From Carex sylvatica (taxonomy: Eukaryota; Streptophyta; Magnoliopsida; Poales; Cyperaceae), in the NCBI GenBank assembly GCA_964058845.1, contig CAXKVR010000048.1:248001-312000 (forward strand): a stretch of DNA of 64,000 bases. The letters run 5' to 3'. Below the pieces are notes generated by a model. It made no database searches. It saw only the letters and a program-made list of their open reading frames with translations, and was not told where the DNA came from. A program made the translations under genes and the position numbers. This document shows positions 37,309-48,785 of this stretch, piece after piece (the stretch's first letter is position 1; the number at the start of each line of letters is the position of its first letter).

Positions 37309-38776
37309 ATGGGTCTAAGAGACATAGAGAACACACTCCCACCTGGGTTTAGGTTCCATCCAAGTGATGAAGAGTTGGTGTGCTATTATTTATGCAAAAA
37401 GGTGGCCAATGAAAGATTGCTTGGAGCAACTATGGTAGAGGTGGATTTGCACAATGTTGAGCCATGGGAACTGCCAGGTACTTGACAGTTCAACTTAATT
37501 CAGCTTTTTATGAATCTGGCGCAATTGAGCAATTGGTTTGCAATTAAATTATTATGTTAATATGTGATCCCCACATACACACACACACATATATATATAT
37601 ATGTAGGGTAGAGTGTCATGTGATGATACAAGATTCTTTTTATAATTTCTAAATTGCACTATCTTCTTTTAATTTCTTATACAAATAGATTTGGATGTAA
37701 CCAAGGCCTTTAGTTGTATTTCATAGCACAGTAGCCGATCTTTCTACATATATAGCCATAATTTTGCCAGAATAGATCAGTACTATATATATATACACCA
37801 TTATTGAATAATGATCACTCAAACTAACTAAAGTTAACATAATTGGATTGATTATAAACTGGTTACAATAATGAAGATACATAGGCCAACATGCATGCAT
37901 TAAAAATCAAAATAAAATGAATAATGAAGGAACATGTGAGGAAAGGTTATAGATAAGAGAGGATATTACATATAAAAGCATAAAGATGCCCTTCTACTAC
38001 TTGCAATATATTATATATAACGTAAAAAATGATATATACAATAATTTAACTGGACATGCGTATACAATTTTGTCTCCAGATGTGGCAAGGTTAAGCGCAG
38101 ATGAATGGTACTTCTTCAGTTTCAGAGACCGCAAATACGCTACTGGCTTACGCACCAATCGAGCAACTAAGTCCGGCTATTGGAAGGCCACTGGAAAAGA
38201 CCGTACCATTGGAGGTACTACTTCATGCAACTCAACAGTGATGGGTATGAGAAAAACACTCGTGTTCTACCGGGGCAGAGCTCCCAACGGCATGAAGACT
38301 AATTGGGTGATGCACGAGTTCCGACTCGAGAGCCCGCACCATCCACCAAGGGTATCTAAAAATCATTCATTTTTTTTTTTTGACATTTCAACATTTCTTT
38401 TAAATTGATTGTTCTATTATTGCTGTAACAGGAGGATTGGGTGCTGTGTAGAGTTTTTAACAAGAGCAAGGGGGAAGGCATGGACTGTTTACTTGAAAGC
38501 GAAACCGAGGCACAATCAAGCTATTCAACTTGTCAGTTGGACACAATGCCGCAGTACCAGTACGACCAACAAATGAACAGCTTACCGATGTTCACTAACA
38601 CGTCTTATCAACACGCTAACAGCTCGAATACCTTCATCAATTCAGGTGGATTAATGCAATATGGGGACATCCCACCTATGCTGTGTATGGATAGAGGAAA
38701 CAGAGAAGGCGACCGTGACTTCGGGTTTATGCTGGATTTAGGTCTGGATGGCCATGAACTGCTTGCTAATTTATAA
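37309..38776 (+). CDS. NAC-domain transcription factor, three exons
   Basis: Exons are 37309-37477, 38080-38351 and 38432-38776. Introns have GT/AG ends and the joined frame has 261 codons plus a stop. The start [14 protein letters not shown] is typical of its subgroup. NAC subdomains appear in order: [20 protein letters not shown] (about 10-28), [16 protein letters not shown] (about 43-57), [32 protein letters not shown] (about 65-97), D VGMRKTL-like [26 protein letters not shown] (about 130-138) and [12 protein letters not shown]. The divergent C-terminus is short and acidic, ending [17 protein letters not shown]. In the family, NAC proteins bind CACG-core DNA as dimers in the nucleus, and the tail activates. 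It is closest in feel to the NAC21/22 or ANAC071/ANAC011 group; I do not assign a symbol. No break seen. Confidence 0.93.
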
Positions 38777-39279
38777 GGGTTGTGATCCGTGTTGTTGATT
38801 TAGAAATGGATTTAATTTGTTTGCATGATTTAATTAGTTTGTTAGACGACATGAGTTTATTTCATTTGTGATTATTATTTCGTTATATATATTCTTCTCT
38901 GTACATATTACATAATGTTTGTATAAATGAATAGTTGATTATTGTTTAAGTTGTATTAATTTAGGGAAGACTTGTGTGTCTAATTAATTCTGTACAGTAC
39001 ATACATACCAAGTGAAAAATATCGCATAGCGCTCTCTTAACTGGTTGTCTTTTTCTAGATCGAAGTAGGACAAGTCACAGTTTCCCATATAAGTAGATTT
39101 CGTGACAAAATAGAACTTTGTTACACACCACAATTTTTTTGTTTGATGGCAGTACAGTTGAAGACTTCCTGTCTATATATATACAAACCCTGCACGCGCC
39201 TTGTTATAGGCGCCGTTGATTTCTTTGGTGTATTTGCTTGCTATACTTTCAAAGTTCGCGGGCTGCTAAAAAGTGATGT
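38777..39279. other. NAC 3' flank
   Basis: AT-rich 3'UTR-like sequence with ATAAATGAATAG near 38925 as a weak polyadenylation candidate. No other gene. Confidence 0.4.
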
Positions 39280-39443
39280 AAAAATTGCCAGCCTCGATCA
39301 CTAATGGTCGTAAACTAATCAGGGACGGCCCTTGTGGAGTCCTGTCCCTCTTGGATTTTGAGTAAAAATTGCAACCTCGATCACTAGTGGTCGTAAACTA
39401 ATCAGGGCGGATCCATGCGGAGTCATGTCTCTTGTGAATTTTG
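39280..39443. repeat. ~84-bp tandem duplication
   Basis: The unit TAAAAATTGC...CCTCGATCACTA(A/G)TGG... through GATTTTGAG occurs at about 39280-39362 and about 39363-39443. The duplicated segment includes the start of the hAT-like element below and its left flank. Confidence 0.7.
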
Positions 39444-41885
39444 AGTTTTAGTGATGATTTATCGGTTCCAATTGATTTTGTTCTTTTTAAAAAAAAATTT
39501 GCTCCCCTCTTAATGTTTAATTTATAATTCGAATTAAATTTAGAGTTAAAATCAAAATAAATTTATTGAATTATGATTGGTAATTAGAATTATAAGGAAT
39601 AATCATTTTAGTACCCACGTTTTCGTCCCCGCATCGTACCTACAGGATATCCCATCGTGATTAACTGTCATAACTGTACATGGTGATCCCCACTAAATTT
39701 TGAATTTCAAATCTTCATTTCTCTCCATTTTTTCCTTTCTCTACTCTTCAAGTGATTTGGAGACAATTTCAATGGAGATTTCAAAACTGAAAGCAATTTG
39801 TTGTGGATTTTGAGTCGATCTATCATCTCTTAGTGACGAAGCTCTCTTCTCAATTATCTGTGGTGACTCAGTGATTCTGACGGGTGATGAGTGATGTTAA
39901 TATTTATTTTTTTATTGATTTCAAATTTGTTTTTGGGCTGTCGAATTAATAATCATAGATCGTGTCATTTCTAGTTCATATACACAATCGATTTTTATTT
40001 TTGCTAAATTTATATGAAATTGTGTCGTGTTTCTGTCATTTTGATTTTCGAACATGATATAATTGTGTATTTTGTGTTAATTTCATTGATTTATGCAAAA
40101 ATTCTTGATAGATCGTGTATTAATACCTGATAGAACTAGTATAAATACATGATTGAATGTATAAGTTTATTTTGTATGATTTTTATATGTATGAGATAGA
40201 AATAGTTGATAGATCTGCTATAAGCACTTGATTTGTTTAAAATAAGTAGGAAAATATATATGTTTTGTAATGTGTATTTCTCTATGTTTTGTTTTTACAG
40301 CTATTAATATTTTCTCATATTTGTGTTAATATTTATTTTCATAGGTCTTAGATCAATTCAGATCTGTTGATCTTTTTTCAGGTAATAAGTTCATCTTTTG
40401 TAAGTTTACATTTTTTGTTTTATAGATGTATACACTAGTTTTTGTCATTATATGTAGTTGTATGTATGTGTTATAATATTTGTATATATTGGTCAATATA
40501 AATACTTCACTGATTTAGTGTTAATACTTGACATAATAGTTATGTACATTTTGACATTATAGGTATTAATACTTAATTACATTTATGTTAATACTTGATT
40601 GGATGTATATCTGCATTAGTTATAACATATATTAATACTTTCCATCTATAATATATAAAATGTTAAACTGATAAATAATTTTTATTTTATTGTTCAGTAT
40701 CATGATGGATATTGATCTAAATTTGTATTTTGGAGATAATTTATGCATACAAGATAATGGTGATGCTTTTGATGAGGTGAATCTGTATCGGTTGTATGAA
40801 GATTTCCATTGTGCAAATGAAGCAATAAGTGATGATGTGGGTATTAGAGAGTTTGGTTGGGATCCTAACATGGAATTGAATGTTATACAACTTTAAACAA
40901 TCAATTTTCAAGGTGAACAATCTGATGTAGATGGAAATGCAAGAGTTGAGGTTGATTATGTTGATAATAGAGATTTTGATTTGAATCTGAACATGTACTC
41001 TCTGAACAATGAGTTGTATGTTGTACAAAATGAGGAGTCGAGATTGATGATATTGAATATGTTTAGTAATATGAATTGTCTATGTTATTGGTAATTATGT
41101 ATGTTAAGTAGTAATTTTAGAGTTTAAGAATATGAATTGTCCAAGATAACTGATATGTGAATTATTGCTTTTATGATAACTATATGGTTATAAATATTTT
41201 TTGAGATTGCTATAAGCACAACGTAGTATAGATATAAATACTTCATTTAGTAATTATAGATACCACAAATGCAATTAATTAATTATACAAGTATACAACA
41301 TATCTATAAATACTCTATTAAATGTATGTAAATATAACAATGTATAGGTATAAATATAATTTAAAATAATATTAGCAGCACATCAGGTAAGTCAACATTT
41401 TTAGTTGACAGTTTTTAGTGGTCCCCAAATGCAATTATGGTTCCCCATGCCATTTGAATGGTCTCCTAATGCGGATACGACGCCAAAAATTTAAAAAAAA
41501 AAATGTGCGGGTACGATTATTTATAAATAATTATTTTATCATTTACATTGTTTATTATATAGATATAAATACTTTTGTTTTTTGGGCTACATACTTCAAG
41601 ATTTGACTATTAATATTTTGTTTTTAAGTTACAGATCTAGAACAGTTGCGATCTCCACAAACAGTTATGACAGTTTAGGTGCGGGTACTCAAGTGCAGTA
41701 CTCATATCAGCTTCCAATTATAAGTTAGAGCATCAGAAATTACAAGTGAGAGTATTAAAAATATAAGTCAAAGCATTATTTTTTTTATCAAATATTCAAT
41801 TAATTAATAAATTTAAATCCAATTAGCTATTTAAATCCGATTTGATAATTTTTGTCTCCTGACAAGAATTATGGATCCGCCTCTG
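39403..41885. mobile_element. hAT-like element, with a nested MULE-like piece
   Basis: The left CAGGGCGGATCCAT and right ATGGATCCGCCTCTG are inverted. AAACTAAT precedes and CAACTAAT follows, an 8-bp duplication with one mismatch. Inside, 39597-41525 may be another element with AATAATC..TACCC ends in inverse orientation, carrying a FAR1-like N-terminus. No hAT transposase seen. Confidence 0.5.
40699..40896 (+). pseudogene. FAR1/FHY3-like N-terminal fragment
   Basis: An ATG (second codon MM at 40702) opens MDIDLNLYFGDN, then an acidic stretch and GIREFGWDPNMELN, stopping at 40896. FAR1/FHY3-type proteins and their MULE relatives start with an MDIDL..-like motif and an acidic leader before a FAR1 DNA-binding domain; that domain is not present. 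The intron-like AT-rich surroundings fit a 5' exon left by an internally deleted element. Identification rests on this short N-terminus. Confidence 0.35.
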
Positions 41886-42104
41886 CAACTAATACGTCGG
41901 GTTTAATTGTTTTTGCTTGCCACAATCCTCCTCTCGAATTTATATAATGGTTCTTAATATATCGGTGGCTGCGCTATATATATTGAAAGATTAATCATGA
42001 GTGAATGCTGATTGCACAAAAAGTTATCATATTTAAAAAGCTGAATGAACAATAATATCGCGTTTTGAAGTTTTATAATATTATCTTTGTAATATTTCCA
42101 TCAA

Positions 42105-43490
42105 TTTTTTTTTAAATAGTAGAATTGTCCACCGATTTTTATTGAAATCCAATACCATGAGTAAGTACCTCAATTGGTATCTAAACATAGCACAGTGTTC
42201 TTAAGCTACAGTCTATAGATGCCTAGATTAATACCCTGTTCCACCAAACAAAATATAACCAAAGCCAAACAGTTTGCAACATTAACAACTAGAACTATTC
42301 AAAAACTAAAGAACAGTTAAGAGAAAGACCCAGAGCACATTCAAACCAAGTCCCAATTATCAACAAAATCTTCATTTGAGTCTCTTCCAGACATTGAACT
42401 ATAGAAGAAAAAATCAGAATCGGAATTAGGATTGATCCCGGCCGATACCGATCCGGAATCAGTGAATTGGCTGGAATCGGTCGATTCAGCTTGAAAAATT
42501 AAACTTTTTTGCCATAAACTTATTTTACACTAAAAAATAAAAAAAAAAAATTGATAAAAAAATAATTTATCAATAATTAATGTTTAGACAAATAATTACA
42601 ATCAAATAATCTACTAATACAATATAATAAAAATATTAAAACCATACATATCCAAAAAATATAATTTATGTTTAGACAAATAAATAATGATCGCATACAG
42701 ACAAGCAATCTTTCCCTCTTCCCAACAGCACCCTAGAAACCGACTTTTGTTTGTGAAATCATGCAAACATGATATGGATGCCTCATGGTAACCAACTCCT
42801 CAGCCATAAAAATCTACCAATTAAAACCATTTCTATAACATAAACAAAACATCAATATGCCCTTTGCTCTTATAAGGTCAACTGGGTTCCTATATATTAG
42901 TCACGGGTACACAACGTACCAGTTCAAGCACAACGTATCATGCATAAAGATATCTCATGTGCATCTTTTCAAACGAAAATCAGATCCTAACAACGTACCG
43001 TGCACATTTAATCACGGGTACACAATGGATGTGCATAGTTCATTCTGTTTCAGCCGAATAATAATTAGAATCGGACCAAAATGACAGAAATTGGACGAAA
43101 AACACAGAATCCGCATTAATTGGCAAGGTATCGGATCGGTCACGGCCGATACCAATAAAAAACGACCGATACCTATCCGGATTGGCCGATACTTCCTTCC
43201 ATGCATTGGACCGAGGAGTTTGTGGAGTCCAATTCCAAAATGATCCCTGGCAATCTGGACAAAGTTCTTCTGGTACTCCTCTACCTCTGACATGGCCATG
43301 AGGAGCTCTACTGCCAGAGTTAGGTCCATGTCTTCCCCTCTCTCTGCCTGCATCTGATATGGCATCTCTTTAACATCAGAGGGTAAGATAAGAGTCAATT
43401 TGAAAAAAAGACCTATCATATGTAGATTTACACCAAAAGAATGTAAGAGAAATAATCTTAGTGCCTAATGCCTTAATATTAGTATTCTTA
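42105..43490 (-). mobile_element. LINE 3'-end fragment with an inserted element
   Basis: A T-run at 42108-42116 is followed by AGTAGAATTGTCCACCGATT, matching the 3' end of the LINE at 5472-7297 (AGTAGTAGTACTACCGATT). Past an insertion, 43190-43470 matches its next part: TTTAACATCAGAGGGTAAG corresponds to TTAACATCAGATAGAAGC, and AGAGAAATAATCTTA is shared. The 135-codon frame on - (43012-43419) is partly this LINE tail. Confidence 0.7.
42408..43197. repeat. CCGATACCGATCC-word element inserted in the LINE tail
   Basis: Both ends are built of GGCCGATACCGATCCGG-type words in inverted arrangement (about 42415-42485 and about 43120-43195). The LINE alignment is interrupted exactly here. CAGACATTG before and CATGCATTG after could be a decayed 9-bp duplication. 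Confidence 0.5.
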
Positions 43491-44310
43491 TTCTATCATC
43501 ATCATCATCACAATCATTTTATTTTTATATACTATAATAGAGTCCGTCTGCTATGTTTTTGCTAGCATTCAAGCCTAATTAGTGATTCCGACCTCCAAAA
43601 TCTATCGGAACATCTTCAAATGACGAATTCAAACAGTTTAAACCGATCTACTTCACGAATAATGCGTTCACATACAAAATTTATAGGTTTTTGAATTAAT
43701 GAGAAAAATAATAGTGCTAATCTGGATTAATTATCTGCTATTTCGAGTTACTATTTTGTATTTGGGTTAGCAACTAGGACTATTTTTTATTTGTTTTTTG
43801 TGAGTTAGAATGCTATTTTACTAACTCAATCAAAAGTTGAATTAATTAGTGACTATTTTCAATCATTGAGTTAGCAGCTATTCTCACTAACTCGGATTTT
43901 TATCCAAATGCATCCAAAATTATAAGATTTTAAGTTAATTTTAATGTATTTATTTTTTATCATCTTTTGACAACTTAATCTAATACTAAATTAATTCAAA
44001 TATATATAATTTTTTTATGCAAATATACTTAGATTAGTTTGGACAGTTTCAATTTGTTGTTAAAGCCTGACTCCATAAGTTTTGAAGTCTAGGAATACTT
44101 AAAGACTAAAATGCAGGGGGAAGCACTAAATATTATTCTTTTCTTATTCTGTTATTTACACAACAATATAATAATAAAATATGATAGTATAACCCACACG
44201 GTAAGTTATTATAAGTAATTCTATGCTTGAGTCAATTTTATATTTCATAAAGAAGATTAAGTTTCAGGACTTCTCATCTCTGTCACATCTTCAACTTTCT
44301 CATCCATCCT
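43490..44310. other. Intergenic stretch with old MITE traces
   Basis: TCAAATGACGAATTCAAAC and AAACCGATCTACTTCACGA at 43615-43665 match one arm of the fold-back family at 50115-50415. No gene. Confidence 0.45.
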
Positions 44311-44315
44311 ACTAT

Positions 44316-45788
44316 TGATCGCACGAGAATATATGCCAAAAAGTTTCAGTATAGCAAGCTATATTTTTTAAATCTTTGTTATACTCTATCAATTCAGATA
44401 GCAAGTGTACTATCATGTCGTTGAGTATGCTCAGGTATCGATCCACAGGGACGGAAGAAAAATACTAGACTTATCCTAAAATCACTTGAATTCTAGAAGT
44501 GAGAGAGATTGGTTTGATTTTGGTTCTAACAATTCTACTGATTTATAACAAGTTTAAAAGACAATAAAAGATAATTAAAGTTGTTTTCAATTGATAAAAG
44601 GGCGTTTCCAGGGTTCAGATTTCATTTCTGTTTAGTCTCGAGGCATACGGCCCGTACAGATTCCCGTACGGTCCGTATGGGACCTCAAGTTAATGCTGCA
44701 GCTACTGTTTTCTGTGTTGATACTGTGTTTAGGGTTTCTTTTGACCAGATCTAGATACCTAACCTCAACTTTCGCATTTTGGCCTAATACCCGATTACCG
44801 GACTCAAGTACTTCCCTCTTAGATGCGTTAAACCTCAACTTTCGCATTTTGGCCTAATTTATCTAAGTTACTTGTTAGTTTACTAAAAGTATCCAAGAAC
44901 TTTCGCCTCAAGGAAAGTTTCGCCTTTCGGGTACTCCTTGGTTTCACCCTACTTCATATACTTTATTCGGTTGGAATGAATTTCATAGACTTGGCTCCTA
45001 ACACTTAGATGTGCGCATTCATCTAACGGGATGACTAATCAGATTCAAGCAAGCACAAATAGAGCAATAAAAATACTACATAACAAAGTAAAAACAAAGC
45101 GTTCAACACAAAATCCAAGTAGCATACAAGCAAAACTAAACTAGAAACTACATCTTACCCCTAGAAACTAAGTAAATTAGCTACTCATGTTCATGAGATA
45201 ACACAAATAACAAAAAGTAAAAGAGTTCATGATGAAACAGTGGAAAATCCGAAGATCCGTTCAAAACTTGCGTTCTTCCCTTCTCCTCTTCTTTTCCTCT
45301 TGTCCAAGAAAAACCTAGCAATAATGAATGATAGATGATAGATGGAATGTTAGAGAGAGATTCCCCTTTTTCTGCTGTGGAATATCTCCTTTAATGCCCC
45401 AGATCACGCCTCCAGGGGTTTCCTATTCGGCTCCTCAAATCATGCTCAATTCAGATTCCAGCTGGATTTTTCGAATCAGCGTTGTACGGCCCGTACAAGA
45501 TCCCGTACGGACCGTATGCCTGGGCTTTGACTTGGAGACTTTGTGCCTCTGTTGTGGATCCTTATGTGTGGTTGGGCAAAACTTGTACGGTCCGTACAGA
45601 ATATCATACGGGCCGTATGAAAAGTAGTCAGATGCAGTTTTTCATCTTTTTTCCTGCAAAATATCAAACAAAGCATAGCAGTACCACATTTCATCTAAAT
45701 ACAAGTAAAAAGTCTACATTCATAGGCTTTAAAGCACAGGTTTAATTGTAAATTAGGGCCATAATTTAGATATAATATGGAGATATCA
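44316..45788. mobile_element. Solo LTR (1.47 kb), 5-bp target duplication ACTAT
   Basis: It begins TGATCGCACGAGAATATATG and ends GGAGATATCA, with ACTAT outside both ends (44311-44315, 45789-45793). It shares AAGTTTCAGTATAGCAAGC, CAGATAGCAAGTGTAC and GTATCGATCCACAGGGA with the LTR at 25616-27756. It contains palindromic GTACGG(C/T)CCGTAC blocks at 44645-44690 and 45485-45620. A 33-bp phrase (AACCTCAACTTTCGCATTTT..) occurs twice near 44760 and 44830. Confidence 0.8.
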
Positions 45789-46068
45789 ACTATATACTCT
45801 CTTCTTTATATTTATTATGATCGGAGTGCTTATTTTTTGAATGCTCAAAAGAAAACATATATGTTTGGTTTTTTTGTATGAATTTTCATACAATTAACCA
45901 TGTTGCCCTTTCATTATATAAATTTTAGAATTAAAAAAAGTATTTATTTATATTCAAAGTTTACTTATGTAAAAGTTTCTCATAGAAATTACCATTATAC
46001 AATTTAATTTATTCCAAAATAAATATTTTTTTTTCTTTGACATAATCCTAATATATATATACATATAG

Positions 46069-46476
46069 GAAAATGCTAATATGCTACCCGTAGCATAGAG
46101 GACCTCCGTGCAACGGCTCAATATTTGAGTTTTCAAAATCCTAATGGTCGATCCGAAACGTTCAACATGATCTTCATATGAATATGTAATTGCAAACCAA
46201 ATTTTACATTTTTTAGAATTTTTTTACTATTTTTTTAGATAGGTAGAAAATCACTTGATCTGAATGGTACAGAATTTTCAGATCAAGTGATTTTCTACCT
46301 ATCTAAAAAAATAGTAAAAAAAATTCTAGAAAATATAAAATTTGGTTTGCAAGTACATATTCATATGGAGATCATCATGTTGAACGGTTCGGATTGACCG
46401 TTATAATTTTGAAAATTCAAATATTGAGCCATTGCACGGAGGTCCTCTATGCTGAGCGTAGCATATTAGCATTTTC
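46069..46476. mobile_element. Fold-back MITE, shared-core family, GCTAATATGCTAC ends
   Basis: GAAAATGCTAATATGCTAC at the left is inverted as GTAGCATATTAGCATTTTC at the right. GAGGACCTCCGTGCAACGG is mirrored. The inner arms have GATAGGTAGAAAATCACTTG in inverted pairs. Confidence 0.88.
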
Positions 46477-46509
46477 ATATATATATATAGAGAGAGAGTG
46501 TGTGTGTGT

Positions 46510-46926
46510 GTGACTAATATGCATTCGTATGCATATGGGCCGAAATACATACAGTCCAAATTTAAAATTTCAAAATAAAAAAAGTCGATCTGAACCGTTC
46601 ATCTTGTTCTCCATATTAATATGTGTTTGGAGACCAAATTTTATATTTTTTTGAATTTTTTTACTATTTGTTAAGCCACTTTGAAAATTGTTGATCCAAC
46701 GGTGGCTGCTGATTTTATTGTTTTGTTAAGCCACCGTTGGATCAACGATTTTCAAAGTGGCTTAATAAATAGTAAAAAAATTTAGAAAAATATAAAATTT
46801 GGTCTCCAAGAACATATTAACATGGAGAACAAGATGAACGGTTTAGATTGACTTTTTGGATTTTGAAATTTCAAATTTGAACTGTATGTATTTCAGCCCA
46901 TATGCATACGAATGCACATTAGTCAC
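46510..46926. mobile_element. Fold-back MITE, shared-core family, GTGACTAATR ends
   Basis: GTGACTAATATGCATTCG and CGAATGCACATTAGTCAC are inverted, and the centre has CAACGGTGGCTGC. It is the same subtype as 35322-35742. Confidence 0.88.
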
Positions 46927-46987
46927 TCTCTCTATATATATATATATATAGAGAGAGAGAAAGAGTGACTAATATGAGAGAGAGAGA

Positions 46988-47590
46988 GTGACTAATGTGC
47001 ATTCGTATGCATATGGACCGAAATACATACAGTCCAAATTTAAAATTTCAAAATCCAAAAAGTCAATCTAAACCGTTCATCTTGTTCTCCATATTAATAT
47101 GTGCTTAGAGATCAAATTTTACATTTTTCTGAAATTTTTTACTATTTATTAAGCCACTTTGAAAATTATTGATCCAACGGTGGCTGCTGATTTTACTGTT
47201 TTGTGCAGCCACTGTTGAATTAATAATTTTCAAATTGGCTTAATAAATAGTAAATAAATTCAGAAAAATATAAAATTTAGTCTCCAAGCACATATTAATA
47301 TGGAGATGAACGGTTCAGATTGACCGTTAGAATTTTGAAAAGTCGAATATTGAGCCGTTGCACGGAGGCCCTCTATGCTACGCATAGCATGCTGAAAACA
47401 ACAACTTTCAATAAATCTAAAAAAATATTAAACAAATTCCAAAAATATAAAATTTAGTCTCCAAACACATATTTATATGGAAAATAAAATGAACGGTTCA
47501 GATCGACCGTTAGAATTTTTAAAAGTCGAATATTGAGTTGTTGCACAGAGGTCCTCTATGCTACTCATAGCATATTAGCATATTCCTATA
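46988..47590. mobile_element. Chimeric fold-back MITE plus solo right arm
   Basis: The left terminus is the GTGACTAATGTGCATTCG subtype. The right terminus (to about 47390) is the other subtype: TTGAGCCGTTGCACGG, then CTATGCTACGCATAGCAT. A further right arm of that second subtype follows (about 47401-47590, ending ATAGCATATTAGCATATTCC). Confidence 0.75.
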
Positions 47591-47599
47591 TATATATAC

Positions 47600-48773
47600 A
47601 CAGAGAGGAAGCTTTCTTCTTCTCCTCGTCAATGGAGGAGTAAGTGGAAAGTTGAGTCTGTAGAAATGTAGGTGTAATATTTCGTTTTGTTTTGGTGGTG
47701 TTCTTCATGGATTTTGTACTGCTCCTCTTATCCTCTCTCTCACCCTTCCTCCTGCTGCTAGTCCGCTAGCTTGCTCCTTCTCTACTTCTTCATCCTCTCC
47801 TCTCTCCTAACTCTTTCTCCTTCTTACCTCTCTCTCTCCCCCAATTCTTACTCTCCTTCCTCTCAACTCGGATCTCTGGTGTGTTCTTCAGCCTTTTCCA
47901 TGGGCTGCACGGTCACATAGGAGCTTCCATAGACTGCTGCCCCAACTTGTTGTTCATTCATATATCTCAACCAGCTGGCCTTGCTACTTTCCTTTCTCCT
48001 AGATGGGCTGCCGAACTTGGTGAGAATCTTCAACGGAGAAGATGCACCGAAGTCTGACGCACCGGAGTCTGCAATTCTGTTGCAACTGGAGATGATCAGA
48101 CTTCACACAAACACGTTATAAGGGGAGCATGCTACGTGTATCGGTATATAGACACGTGTCTGTGTCTTCAGACCCATCCGAGTGTTTGCAATTCTTGGGC
48201 CGCAATTGGGCTTTTATGGTGTACAAGAGCTGCATTTTTTAATCTCCAATAATCCAATGCCATTTTTCATGCAGAGGCCTAGAATGCTGCACTAAAGGGA
48301 CATGGAGAAAACTAAGCGAGCTGTAAGCCTGCCAACGGAAGTGGCATACCAATCTCTACCAGTGCAGAGTAGGTAATATTTTGAATATCAAGTGCGGTTG
48401 AAAGAGTTGGTGGAATGAGTTGTACTTATATTATATGTTTTTGGTTCGGTTGGTCCGGTTTGATTCAGTGCTTTCTTAACTACATACTTCTCTGAGTGGT
48501 GGCTGTCCTGATTCAGTTGATTCAGTGTCATCTGTTAGAGGAACAAGACAAAATATATGCACAGAGAAAATAATCATTAGGCTGCTTTCATTACAATCAA
48601 GGATGATCAAAATTTGTGTTCACATGATATACATACCTCCTGTGCGTTTTAGTTTTGTTTACAGCTGAATGTTTTTAAAGACACACGTTGTCTCATATTA
48701 TGTAACAGCTTGTTTGTAACTCTTTGAATAAATATAATTGCCTACAGAGTTTTGGCAAAAAAAAAAAAAAAAA
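47600..48773 (+). other. Retroposed transcript-like segment with poly(A) tail
   Basis: AATAAA at 48727-48732 is followed 24 bases later by a run of 17 A (48757-48773), the layout of a polyadenylated RNA copied into DNA. Upstream is CT-rich leader-like sequence (47700-47880). No long frame and no recognised protein, and the source transcript is unknown. A 5' limit and target duplication could not be fixed. Confidence 0.45.
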
Positions 48774-48785
48774 TAGAGATGGGTT

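Noticed and set aside
43012..43419. 135-codon minus-strand frame
   Set aside because: It runs across the border of the inserted CCGATACCG element into the LINE tail.
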